From the NCBI GenBank assembly GCA_002394205.1, contig DGTC01000043.1, forward strand, positions 11,017-75,016: DNA of 64,000 nucleotides, read 5' to 3'. The DNA comes from Lachnospira sp. UBA4346. Lineage in GTDB: Bacteria > Bacillota > Clostridia > Lachnospirales > Lachnospiraceae. Positions within the stretch are counted from its first letter, which is position 1. Each line of letters starts with the position of its first letter. This document shows, in pieces, positions 1 to 8,693 of this stretch. Below the pieces are notes generated by a model. It made no database searches. It was not told where the DNA came from and saw only the letters and a list, made by a program, of their open reading frames with translations. Made by a program: the position numbers and the translations under genes.

Positions 1-603
1 ACGGTTCCGGTTATTGAGACAGGTACAGGAAATTGCCATATTTATATTGATGCAGATGCAGATATTGCAATGGCGTGTGATATTATTTATAATGCGAAGA
101 CACAGCGAATTGGTGTATGTAATGCGTGTGAGTCACTTGTTGTTGATAAGCAGATTGCTAAGAAAGTCATTCCTCAGATTGTTGACCGCTTAAAGCAAAA
201 ACAGGTGGAGGTTCGTGGAGACGAACTTGCCTGTGCAATTGATGATAGAATCATCGCTGCAACGGAAGAAGACTGGGGAACAGAGTATTTGGATTATATT
301 ATTTCTGTCAAGACGGTAGATTCCATTGATGAAGCAATTGCGCATATTAATAAATATAATACAGGACATTCCGAGTCAATTATTACGAACAATTACGCAC
401 ACGCACAGCAGTTCTTAGATGAAATAGATGCGGCAGCAGTTTATGTCAATGCTTCAACAAGATTTACAGATGGTTTCGAATTTGGCTTCGGAGCAGAGAT
501 TGGAATTAGTACACAAAAGATTCACGCAAGAGGTCCAATGGGACTGGATGCATTGACAACAACGAAATATATTATTTATGGAAACGGACAGGTGAGAAAG
601 TAA
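1..603 (+). CDS. proA: Glutamate-5-semialdehyde dehydrogenase (gamma-glutamyl phosphate reductase), 3' part
   Basis: ProA reduces gamma-glutamyl phosphate with NADPH to glutamate-5-semialdehyde, the second step of proline synthesis, in the cytosol. The reading frame is open from base 1, so the window starts inside the gene. The first readable residues, TVPVIETGTGNCHIY, match the conserved ProA core, and the ATG at 70 is internal. The conserved cysteine region VCNACES, which carries the catalytic nucleophile in this family, follows soon after. The C-terminal part has the family block with TRFTDGFEFGFGAEIGIST. About 200 residues are present, roughly half of a normal ProA. proB would be expected upstream, outside the window. 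Identification is secure; the 5' end is missing. Confidence 0.95.
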   Translation, partial: TVPVIETGTGNCHIYIDADADIAMACDIIYNAKTQRIGVCNACESLVVDKQIAKKVIPQIVDRLKQKQVEVRGDELACAIDDRIIAATEEDWGTEYLDYIISVKTVDSIDEAIAHINKYNTGHSESIITNNYAHAQQFLDEIDAAAVYVNASTRFTDGFEFGFGAEIGISTQKIHARGPMGLDALTTTKYIIYGNGQVRK

Positions 604-641
604 TTGCATCACATACAACAAAAATATCGTGAAAGGATGGA

Positions 642-758
642 ATGAATAAGATGAAAGAATTAGTTTATCAGTTGGGTATTTATTTTATTGCAATTGGAGT
701 TGTGAAGCTGGGGTATACGGCAGTGCTGTATATGAAGAGACGAAGAGAATATAGATAG
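642..758 (+). CDS. Small single-span membrane protein, hypothetical (38 aa)
   Basis: This 38-codon frame starts at ATG 642, six bases or so after the ribosome binding site AGGATGG. The peptide has one hydrophobic segment (about residues 8-25, including LGIYFIAIGVV) and ends in a basic tail, KRRREYR, as expected for an inner-membrane miniprotein with the C-terminus in the cytosol. It lies 38 bases after proA and just before a strong terminator, so it may be the last gene of the proline operon. I do not recognise a family. The good Shine-Dalgarno spacing and the membrane topology are the only support for expression. Confidence 0.45.
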   Translation: MNKMKELVYQLGIYFIAIGVVKLGYTAVLYMKRRREYR

Positions 759-783
759 TTGACAGAACAACGGAAATAAAAAG

Positions 784-819
784 GCATTATCCTATAAGGT
801 GTATGGATAGTGCTTTTTT
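784..819 (+). terminator. Intrinsic terminator after proA and the 38-aa ORF
   Basis: GCATTATCC (784-792) pairs with GGATAGTGC (805-813) with one G-U pair, and six T residues follow at once. This is a standard rho-independent terminator ending the proA transcript. Confidence 0.85.
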
Positions 820-879
820 CATATCATTAGGAAACTTCGTTCTTGTTATAATGGTTTGGGAAATATGTAGGAGTGAAAG

Positions 880-1020
880 GTGAGAGGAATAAAAGGGAAT
901 CAGGGGAATGACTGGGATAATTTATTAGAATGGGCGGATTATTTTACATTTGTTATATGGAAGAAAAATGGTAATAATAACGTTACAATTGAGTTTCAGA
1001 AGTTTGATTATGAGTATTAA
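880..1020 (+). CDS. Possible small ORF (46 aa), GTG start
   Basis: A GTG at 880 opens a 46-codon frame preceded by AGGAG (869-873) at good spacing and by a TATAAT -10-like hexamer at 847-852, without a clear -35. The peptide is acidic and aromatic, with segments such as DWDNLLEWADYFTFVIW, and has no membrane span. It stands alone between the proA terminator and the miaB promoter. I recognise no family. It could equally be a chance frame in an intergenic region. Confidence 0.3.
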   Translation: MRGIKGNQGNDWDNLLEWADYFTFVIWKKNGNNNVTIEFQKFDYEY

Positions 1021-1064
1021 GTGAAACAATTTCTTAAATGAAAATAATTTCTCATCCCCAATTC

Positions 1065-1093
1065 TTGACATATTCCTATCTTTTGATTAAACT
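1065..1093 (+). promoter_or_regulatory. Sigma-A promoter for miaB
   Basis: TTGACA at 1065-1070 and TAAACT at 1088-1093 are separated by 17 bases, about 40 bases upstream of the miaB start. Confidence 0.7.
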
Positions 1094-1131
1094 TATACAT
1101 TGAATATTTATGTGAAGAAAGAGGTTTTTGA

Positions 1132-2592
1132 ATGAATCAGATTAGTTCGGAATTGAAGGAAAAGTTAGAAAGCGTTAATCTCAATGATGTAATCCCTGAG
1201 AATTCATTAGATAGACAGTTATATTTTATAGAAAAATGTAAAAAGGAAATTGCTGAATTAAAGGAAAAAATTGGTCGTCCATTATATGCATGTGTGAAGA
1301 CATTCGGATGCCAGATGAATGCCAGAGATTCAGAAAAATTACTTGGAATTTTGATGCAGATTGGTTATGAACCAACAGAATCAGAAGAAGCAGATTTTGT
1401 TATTTACAATACATGTACCGTTCGTGAAAATGCGAACACACGTGTATATGGTCGTCTTGGACATTTGCATGCAATTAAGAAGAAAAATCCACATATGATT
1501 ATTGCGTTGTGTGGTTGTATGATGCAGGAGCCGGATGTAGTAGAAACCATTCGCAATTCTTATAAGTTTGTTGATATTGTCTTCGGTACATTTAACATCT
1601 TTAAGTTGGCAGAGTTACTTGACAGCAGATGGAATTCAGAAGGTCAGATTATTGATATTTGGGAAGAAACGAAAGATATTGTAGAAGAATTACCAACAGA
1701 ACGTAAGTTCGCATTTAAGTCAGGCGTTAATATTATGTATGGATGTGATAATTTCTGTAGTTATTGTATCGTTCCATATGTGCGTGGCCGTGAGAAGAGT
1801 CGTGTACCAGAAGAAATCGTCTGCGAGATTGAACGTCTTGTAAAGGATGGTGTGAAAGAAGTTATGCTTCTTGGACAAAATGTAAATTCATACGGAAAAG
1901 GTCTTGCAGAGCCAATTACGTTTGCACAGTTATTACATAAAATAGAGCAGATTGACGGGTTGGAAAGAATCCGTTTTATGACACCGCATCCAAAAGATTT
2001 GTCGGATGAATTGATTGATGTTATGAGCAAGTCTACAAAGATTTGTAATCATATTCATCTTCCGTTACAGTCAGGTAGTGACCGTTTATTGAAGTTGATG
2101 AACCGTAAGTATACAAAGGAACATTATCTTGCATTGGTAGATCGTATTCGTGCAAAGATGCCAGATGTTTCTTTGACAACAGATATTATTGTGGGATTCC
2201 CAGGTGAGACAGAGGAAGATTTTGAAGATACATTAGATGTTGTATGCAAAGCAAAGTATGACAGTGCGTATACATTTATCTATTCTAAGAGAACAGGTAC
2301 CGTTGCTGCGAATATGGAAGATCAGGTTGATGAAGCGGTAGTAAAAGAGCGTTTCAACCGTTTGTTAGAGACAGTGAATGAAGTGTCTCATACAATTATT
2401 ACAAGATATACAGGCACAGTACAGAAAGCATTGGTAGAAGCTGTCAATGATCATGATGATACGTTGGTAACAGGTCGTCTGACAAGTAATATTTTGGTTC
2501 ATTTTGAAGGCGGAGCAGACTTAATCGGTCAGATTGTAGATGTGCGTCTTGACGAGTGCAAGGGCTTCTATTATATGGGAACAAGAGTATAA
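1132..2592 (+). CDS. miaB: tRNA-2-methylthio-N6-dimethylallyladenosine synthase
   Basis: MiaB is a radical-SAM enzyme that adds a methylthio group to i6A37 of tRNAs reading UNN codons. All expected parts are visible in 486 residues. The N-terminal UPF0004 domain has the three cluster cysteines (FGCQMN near 60, NTCTVREN near 95, CGCM near 129). The radical-SAM motif YGCDNFCSYC has Cys205, Cys209 and Cys212. A C-terminal TRAM domain follows (about 415-486, starting near RYTGTVQKALVE). The ATG at 1132 follows an AGAGG ribosome binding site. miaA, which makes the substrate modification, lies 5 kb downstream past mutS and mutL. The N-terminal 45 residues before the first domain are longer than in enterobacterial MiaB but normal for Firmicutes. 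Confidence 0.97.
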   Translation: MNQISSELKEKLESVNLNDVIPENSLDRQLYFIEKCKKEIAELKEKIGRPLYACVKTFGCQMNARDSEKLLGILMQIGYEPTESEEADFVIYNTCTVRENANTRVYGRLGHLHAIKKKNPHMIIALCGCMMQEPDVVETIRNSYKFVDIVFGTFNIFKLAELLDSRWNSEGQIIDIWEETKDIVEELPTERKFAFKSGVNIMYGCDNFCSYCIVPYVRGREKSRVPEEIVCEIERLVKDGVKEVMLLGQNVNSYGKGLAEPITFAQLLHKIEQIDGLERIRFMTPHPKDLSDELIDVMSKSTKICNHIHLPLQSGSDRLLKLMNRKYTKEHYLALVDRIRAKMPDVSLTTDIIVGFPGETEEDFEDTLDVVCKAKYDSAYTFIYSKRTGTVAANMEDQVDEAVVKERFNRLLETVNEVSHTIITRYTGTVQKALVEAVNDHDDTLVTGRLTSNILVHFEGGADLIGQIVDVRLDECKGFYYMGTRV

Positions 2593-2616
2593 AAATCAAA
2601 TAAAGTGAAGCAGTAA

Positions 2617-2649
2617 AGACAGTTGTAAGTATTCTATTTACAACTGTCT
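2617..2649 (+). terminator. Strong hairpin between miaB and mutS, terminator-like
   Basis: AGACAGTTGTAA (2617-2628) pairs perfectly with TTACAACTGTCT (2638-2649) around a 9-base loop. There is no T tract directly after the stem, so termination efficiency is uncertain; it may instead protect a processed 3' end. Confidence 0.45.
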
Positions 2650-2779
2650 GAACTGTCTTATTTGCGCTTATAACAAACCATGCGGGCATGTGTGTATGTC
2701 CATTTGGTGACTGCAACGACAACTTGAGAAACTTCTAAAGTATGTTTCTTATAATTTTACATGGAAACTGGAGGATATT

Positions 2780-5434
2780 ATGGCTGGATTTTCACCGATG
2801 ATGCAGCACTATTTAAAGACAAAAGAAGAATACAAGGATTGTATATTGTTTTATAGACTTGGTGATTTCTATGAAATGTTTTTTGAAGATGCAAAGACAG
2901 TATCAAAAGAACTCGAACTGACACTTACAGGAAAGGATTGCGGGCAGGAAGAACGTGCACCGATGTGTGGAATTCCATTTCATGCAGCAGAGACGTATAT
3001 TACCAGACTGGTTGCCAATGGGCATAAGGTCGCAATCTGTGAGCAGATGGAAGATCCAAAGCAGGCAAAGGGGATTGTGAAGCGTGAAGTTATTCGTGTG
3101 GTTACGCCTGCAACCAATTTGAGTACGCAGTCTTTGGATGAGAGTAAGAATAATTATTTGATGGGCATTGTTTATCTTGGAGATAAGATAGGAGTGTCAT
3201 TTATTGATTATACAACAGGTGATTATTTTGTTACGGAATTAGAGAGTGGCACAGAGTTGATTGATGAGATTAATAAATTTGTTCCGTCTGAAATTGTTGT
3301 GAATGAGTATTTTCATATGAGTGGAATTGATATTTCATTTGTTGTAGAAAAGTTAGGAATTGCATTGTCTACATTAGATAACTGGTATTTTGATGAGGAT
3401 ACGTGCAACAATCGTCTGTTAGACCATTTTCATCTGAATTCATTAGATGGATTAGGTTTAAAGGATTATTCTGTTGGTGTGATTGCAGCAGGAGCAGTAC
3501 TGTCTTATTTGTTGGAAACACAGAAAAATGATTTAGGTCACATTACAACATTATTGCCTTATACGACAGGTAAATATATGTTGATTGACAGTTCTTCAAG
3601 ACGAAATCTGGAACTTGTTGAAACAATGCGCGAGAAGCAGAAAAGAGGTTCGCTGTTGTGGGTACTTGATAAGACAAAGACTGCAATGGGAGCAAGAACA
3701 CTGCGTTCTATGATTGAACAGCCATTAATTCACAAAGATGAAATCGAAGCAAGACAGGATGTTATTGAAGAGCTGAACAACAGTTCGTTTGACCGGGAAG
3801 AAATCAGAGAGTATCTCAATCCAATTTATGATTTAGAGCGACTGATGACGAAGATTAGCTGTAAATCTGCAAACCCAAGGGATTTGATTGCATTTAAGAA
3901 TTCTTTGGAAATGATTCCGGCAATTAAGCAGATTATCGGACATTTTAAGAGTGATTTGTTCGTGCAGGCTTATGAGAAGATGGATGATTTGCAGGATTTG
4001 TATCAGTTGGTTGACCGTGCAATTATTGATGATCCGCCGATTGCGATGCGTGAAGGTGGAATTATTAAAGATGGCTATTCACAGGAAGCAGATGAATTCC
4101 GTAAAGCGAAGACAGACGGTAAGGAGTGGCTTGCACAGTTAGAGGCAAGGGAAAAGGAACAGACAGGAATTAAGAACTTAAAGGTTAAGTTTAATAAGGT
4201 TTTTGGATATTATCTGGAAGTGACGAATTCTTTTAAAAATCTCGTGCCGGATAATTGGGTTCGTAAGCAGACGTTGACAAATGCAGAACGTTATACGACA
4301 GATGAGTTAAAGAAGTTAGAAGATGTGATTCTGGGAGCAGAAGATAAATTGTATTCGTTGGAGTATGATTTATTTGCTGAAGTTCGAGAACACATTGCAA
4401 GTGAAGTTGTGCGTATTCAGGCAACGGCAAAAGCGATTGCGATGATTGATGTATTTGCCTCGTTGTCATTGGTGGCGGAACAGAATCAGTTTGTTCGTCC
4501 AAAGATGAATGAAAAGGGTGTTATTGACATCAAAAACGGCAGACATCCGGTTGTTGAGAAGATGATTCGCAACGATATGTTTGTAGCGAATGATACGTAT
4601 CTGGATAATAACAGCAATCGGATTTCGATTATTACAGGTCCGAATATGGCAGGTAAATCAACGTACATGCGGCAGACAGCATTGATTGTCCTGATGGCAC
4701 AGCTGGGTTCTTTTGTGCCGGCAACATCTGCAAATATTGGCATTGTAGACAGAATCTTTACAAGAGTTGGAGCTTCAGATGATTTGGCTTCCGGTCAGTC
4801 CACATTTATGGTGGAGATGACAGAGGTTGCAAATATTTTAAGAAATGCAACAGCAGACAGTTTGTTAATCTTAGATGAGATTGGTCGGGGAACCAGTACA
4901 TTTGATGGTTTGAGTATTGCCTGGGCAGTTGTTGAATATATTGCAAATCCAAAGATTCTTGGAGCAAAGACATTATTTGCAACGCATTACCATGAACTGA
5001 CAGAATTAGAAGGTACCTTAGAAGGTGTCAATAATTACTGTATCGCTGTCAAAGAACGTGGCGATGATATTGTCTTTTTACGAAAGATTGTCAAAGGTGG
5101 AGCGGACAAGAGTTATGGTATTCAGGTTGCCAAATTAGCAGGTGTTCCGGATGAAGTGATTGAGCGTGCTAAGAAATTAGTCGTTGAATTAAGTGATGCG
5201 GATATTTCGTTAAAAGCAAAAGATGTTTCTCAGTATTCTAAGAAAAAAGAAAAAATGAATGAAGAATACAAAAAGGTTGATGAGTTAGAAGTTCATCAGA
5301 TGTCATTATTTGATGCTGTGGGGAATGATGAGATTATCAGTGAATTAAAGGAATTAAACATCAGTAATATGACACCGATTGATGCACTCAATGTATTATA
5401 TAAGTTACAGGAAAAGGCAAAGAACCGTTGGTAG
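2780..5434 (+). CDS. mutS: DNA mismatch repair protein MutS
   Basis: MutS recognises mismatches and small loops in newly replicated DNA and recruits MutL. The 884-residue length is typical. The N-terminal mismatch-binding domain carries the Phe-X-Glu element in GDFYEMFFEDA (about 28-38). The connector, lever and clamp domains follow. The ABC-type ATPase domain has Walker A GPNMAGKST (about 621), the signature region around LASGQSTFMVEM, Walker B LLILDEIGRGTS and the H-loop ATHYHEL. A C-terminal segment MSLFDAVGN resembles the sliding-clamp binding and dimerisation tail. The ATG at 2780 follows GGAGG. mutL starts 20 bases downstream, so the two are cotranscribed. Confidence 0.98.
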   Translation: MAGFSPMMQHYLKTKEEYKDCILFYRLGDFYEMFFEDAKTVSKELELTLTGKDCGQEERAPMCGIPFHAAETYITRLVANGHKVAICEQMEDPKQAKGIVKREVIRVVTPATNLSTQSLDESKNNYLMGIVYLGDKIGVSFIDYTTGDYFVTELESGTELIDEINKFVPSEIVVNEYFHMSGIDISFVVEKLGIALSTLDNWYFDEDTCNNRLLDHFHLNSLDGLGLKDYSVGVIAAGAVLSYLLETQKNDLGHITTLLPYTTGKYMLIDSSSRRNLELVETMREKQKRGSLLWVLDKTKTAMGARTLRSMIEQPLIHKDEIEARQDVIEELNNSSFDREEIREYLNPIYDLERLMTKISCKSANPRDLIAFKNSLEMIPAIKQIIGHFKSDLFVQAYEKMDDLQDLYQLVDRAIIDDPPIAMREGGIIKDGYSQEADEFRKAKTDGKEWLAQLEAREKEQTGIKNLKVKFNKVFGYYLEVTNSFKNLVPDNWVRKQTLTNAERYTTDELKKLEDVILGAEDKLYSLEYDLFAEVREHIASEVVRIQATAKAIAMIDVFASLSLVAEQNQFVRPKMNEKGVIDIKNGRHPVVEKMIRNDMFVANDTYLDNNSNRISIITGPNMAGKSTYMRQTALIVLMAQLGSFVPATSANIGIVDRIFTRVGASDDLASGQSTFMVEMTEVANILRNATADSLLILDEIGRGTSTFDGLSIAWAVVEYIANPKILGAKTLFATHYHELTELEGTLEGVNNYCIAVKERGDDIVFLRKIVKGGADKSYGIQVAKLAGVPDEVIERAKKLVVELSDADISLKAKDVSQYSKKKEKMNEEYKKVDELEVHQMSLFDAVGNDEIISELKELNISNMTPIDALNVLYKLQEKAKNRW

Positions 5435-5454
5435 GATAGAGAAGGATTAGGAAG

Positions 5455-7557
5455 ATGGCAATTCAGGTATTAGATCAGAATACAATTGATAAGATTGCAG
5501 CGGGCGAGGTGATAGAACGCCCGTCTTCTGTTGTAAAAGAACTTGTTGAAAATGCAATCGATGCACATGCGACAGCGATTACTGTGGAGATTAAAGATGG
5601 TGGTATATCTTTTATACGAATTACAGATAATGGCGAGGGAATCAAAGGAGAAGAGCTTCCGTTAGCATTTCTGCGCCATTCTACAAGTAAGATTCGTTCG
5701 GTGGAGGATTTGTTAAGTGTAACGTCTTTAGGATTTCGTGGTGAAGCATTATCTAGTATTGCAGCAGTATCGCAGATTGAACTGATTACAAAGACCGCAG
5801 ATAATTTTACGGGGTATCGTTATGTGATTGAAGGCGGAGAAGAAAAGAGCATTGAAGAAGTGGGGGCACCGGATGGTACAACATTTATTGTCAGAAATCT
5901 TTTCTATAATACGCCGGTACGAAGAAAGTTCTTAAAGACAGCAGCAACAGAAGCGGGATATATCAATTCGCTGTTAGAACATTTGTCACTTTCACATCCT
6001 GATGTGTCCTTCCGATTTATCAATAATAATAAGAATCGTCTGCATACATCAGGAAATATGAATCTTCGGGATATTATTTATAATGTATATGGACGGGATA
6101 TTGCGAAGAATCTCATTGAGGTGGAGGCACAGACGCAGGATATTCAGATTACAGGATATATTGGCAAGCCGATGCTGTGCCGTGGCAATCGCCTGTATGA
6201 AAATTATTATATCAATGGCAGATATATTAAGAGTGGAATTGTAACGAAAGCAATTGAGGAAGCGTACAAAGGTCATATTATGCCGCATAATTATCCGTTT
6301 ACTGCATTGCATTTCACGGTAAATCAGGAGATTATGGATGTGAATGTGCATCCAACGAAAATGGAACTTCGATTTTCGAAAAATGAATTTGTTTACCGAT
6401 TCGTTTTAGATACGTTGACACAGGCACTTTCAGAAAAAGAATTAATTCCACAGGTGTCAGTTGCTTCGCCGAAGGCAGAACAGATGCAGTCTGAAAATGT
6501 ATTGCATCGTGAAAAAAATAACAATACAAATGCATTTTCATCTGCGCAATTTTCACAGAAACAACCTGTGATACAGACTGGTTTGACACAGGAAGCAATT
6601 GCAGGAATAAAAGAAACGGATACCGGCAAGTCTGTTTCATCGTCAGCACAGCCATCGTATGCAGCTGTGAAGACGGTTGCAGAAGATACGGTGGGGTATC
6701 ATGCACCTGCATTAAAGCCGCTTCCGGCTGCAGATATACCGAAGCAGTCTGAAGCAGACAATATTTCAGGCAGTAAATCAGTATCGGATGCTGCTTTTAA
6801 ACCAAAGTATCAGACTAATTCATATTCAGAACGACTTCCGGAACCATTTGAGAGGAAACGTTCAAAAGAAATGGCAGAACATGATGCAAAGGTTATGCAG
6901 GAAGTCGTGCAGAAGGAGCGTAAGGAACAGCCGGAACAGATGTCATTGTTTGCAGATAAACTCTTAGATACGTCGAATCAGAATAAGTATCGGATTATTG
7001 GACAGTTATTTGATACATATTGGTTGATTGAATTTGAAGATAAGTTCTATATGATGGATCAGCATGCGGCACATGAAAAGGTGTTGTATGAACGAATGAT
7101 GCGAAGACTGAAAGAAAAGAAGATGGATAGTCAGTTAATTGTTCCGCCAGTTATTTTAAGTCTGAATCTGAGAGAAGAGGAAGTGCTTACGGAAAACAAG
7201 GAGATTTTTGAACGAATTGGTTATGAAATTGAATCATTTGGCGGCAGAGAATATAAGGTGACGGCGTTGCCTGCAAGTTTGCCGAAGATGGATTACAGGC
7301 AGTTATTTATGGAATTATTAGATGGTCTGGTAGAGGATTCTAATGCAAAGACACCGGAGATGATTACAGAAAAGATTGCATCAATGTCCTGTAAAGCGGC
7401 AGTCAAAGGAAATAATAAGTTATCAATGCAGGAAGCACAGGAACTTATGGCAGAGATGATGCAGGCAGAAAATCCTTATAATTGTCCACATGGAAGACCA
7501 ACATTAATTATGATGAGCAAATATGATATTGAAAGAAAATTCAAACGTATTTTGTAG
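5455..7557 (+). CDS. mutL: DNA mismatch repair endonuclease MutL
   Basis: MutL couples mismatch recognition by MutS to strand incision. The N-terminal GHKL ATPase has the expected motifs: ENAIDAHAT near residue 32, DNGEGI, and GFRGEALSSIAAV. A long polar linker spans about residues 340-500. The C-terminal dimerisation and nuclease domain carries DQHAAHEKVLYE (from Asp535), the metal-binding motif of latent MutL endonucleases, plus SCKAAVKGNN and CPHGRPT. It is therefore the nicking type found in bacteria without MutH, not the E. coli type. The start at 5455 lies 20 bases after mutS with a GGAAG ribosome binding site. Length of 700 residues is at the long end because of the linker. Confidence 0.97.
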   Translation: MAIQVLDQNTIDKIAAGEVIERPSSVVKELVENAIDAHATAITVEIKDGGISFIRITDNGEGIKGEELPLAFLRHSTSKIRSVEDLLSVTSLGFRGEALSSIAAVSQIELITKTADNFTGYRYVIEGGEEKSIEEVGAPDGTTFIVRNLFYNTPVRRKFLKTAATEAGYINSLLEHLSLSHPDVSFRFINNNKNRLHTSGNMNLRDIIYNVYGRDIAKNLIEVEAQTQDIQITGYIGKPMLCRGNRLYENYYINGRYIKSGIVTKAIEEAYKGHIMPHNYPFTALHFTVNQEIMDVNVHPTKMELRFSKNEFVYRFVLDTLTQALSEKELIPQVSVASPKAEQMQSENVLHREKNNNTNAFSSAQFSQKQPVIQTGLTQEAIAGIKETDTGKSVSSSAQPSYAAVKTVAEDTVGYHAPALKPLPAADIPKQSEADNISGSKSVSDAAFKPKYQTNSYSERLPEPFERKRSKEMAEHDAKVMQEVVQKERKEQPEQMSLFADKLLDTSNQNKYRIIGQLFDTYWLIEFEDKFYMMDQHAAHEKVLYERMMRRLKEKKMDSQLIVPPVILSLNLREEEVLTENKEIFERIGYEIESFGGREYKVTALPASLPKMDYRQLFMELLDGLVEDSNAKTPEMITEKIASMSCKAAVKGNNKLSMQEAQELMAEMMQAENPYNCPHGRPTLIMMSKYDIERKFKRIL

Positions 7558-7658
7558 TTGTATAAGAATCCGAACATTTTATCTATGGATTGTTTATTTG
7601 AATACAATAGATGAATGGCTAAGCGAGGAATTTTGTATCGAAGAGAGGAGAAAGGTAT

Positions 7659-8693
7659 ATGCAAAAGAAACCTTTGGTAATATTAACAGGACCGACTGCG
7701 GTAGGTAAAACGGCATTATCCATTGGACTTGCAAAGGCAATTCATGGTGAGATTATCAGTGCAGATTCGATGCAGGTATATCGTAAGATGAATATCGGTA
7801 CGGCAAAGATTACACCGGAAGAGATGCAGGGAGTACCACATTTTCTGGTGGATGTATTAGATCCGGATGAAGCATTTGACGTTGCTTTATTTCAGAAAAT
7901 GGCGAAAGAAGCGATGGAGGATATTTACAGCCGTGGAAAGATTCCGATTATTGTAGGTGGTACCGGATTCTATATTCAGGCAGTACTATATGATATTGAT
8001 TTTTCGGAAAATGCGTCAGGCGTACAAAATGGCAAAAAAAACGATTGTGAAAATAATAACGATAAAGATGCAGAGATTGTAACGGTTGAAGAAAAAAATA
8101 AACAACATACATTGCGGGAAGAATTGGCAGAATATGAAAAAATGTACGGCGCACAGGCGTTACATAAGAAGTTAGAAGAAGTGGATGAAGAAGCGGCGAA
8201 GCAGATTCATCCGAATAATGTGAAGCGTGTCATTCGTGCGATTGAATATTTTCACGAAACAGGCAAAAAGATTTCGGAACATAATGCAGAGCAGAAAGAA
8301 AAGGTATCACCATACAATTATGCATACTTTGTATTAAATGATGACAGACAGGTATTATATGACCGGATTGATAAGCGGGTGGATTTGATGTTTGAACAGG
8401 GGCTTGTAGAGGAAGTGCGTTCATTGTATGACCAGGGATATACAAAGGAATTGACATCAATGCAGGCCATTGGTTACAAAGAGATTGTAGAAGCATTTGA
8501 GACGGATCATGATTTTGAACGTGCAAAAGAACAGATTCAGTTAGATACACGTCACCTTGCGAAACGACAGCTTACATGGTTCCGACGAGAAAAGTGCGTA
8601 GACTGGATGGATTATGCAATATATGGTCATGATAAAAAACGGATGTTAGAAGATATGATTGGGATATTAAAAGAAAGGAACATAATAGAATGA
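7659..8693 (+). CDS. miaA: tRNA dimethylallyltransferase
   Basis: MiaA transfers a dimethylallyl group to A37 of tRNAs that read codons starting with U, making the substrate for MiaB. The P-loop GPTAVGKT is at residues 9-16, followed by the conserved SADSMQVYR, GGTGFYIQA and the C-terminal QLTWFRRE block. At 344 residues it is about 30 longer than usual. The extra length is a hydrophilic, Asn/Lys/Asp/Glu-rich insertion at about residues 118-150, after the segment that normally leads into the tRNA-contacting domain. Start ATG 7659 has a GAGGAGAAAGG ribosome binding site. The next gene overlaps by 4 bases, so the two are translationally coupled. Confidence 0.96.
   Translation: MQKKPLVILTGPTAVGKTALSIGLAKAIHGEIISADSMQVYRKMNIGTAKITPEEMQGVPHFLVDVLDPDEAFDVALFQKMAKEAMEDIYSRGKIPIIVGGTGFYIQAVLYDIDFSENASGVQNGKKNDCENNNDKDAEIVTVEEKNKQHTLREELAEYEKMYGAQALHKKLEEVDEEAAKQIHPNNVKRVIRAIEYFHETGKKISEHNAEQKEKVSPYNYAYFVLNDDRQVLYDRIDKRVDLMFEQGLVEEVRSLYDQGYTKELTSMQAIGYKEIVEAFETDHDFERAKEQIQLDTRHLAKRQLTWFRREKCVDWMDYAIYGHDKKRMLEDMIGILKERNIIE

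Noticed and set aside
2444..2722. Minus-strand frame over the miaB end and the following gap
   Set aside because: It overlaps the conserved TRAM domain of miaB in antisense and crosses a hairpin; treated as a shadow.
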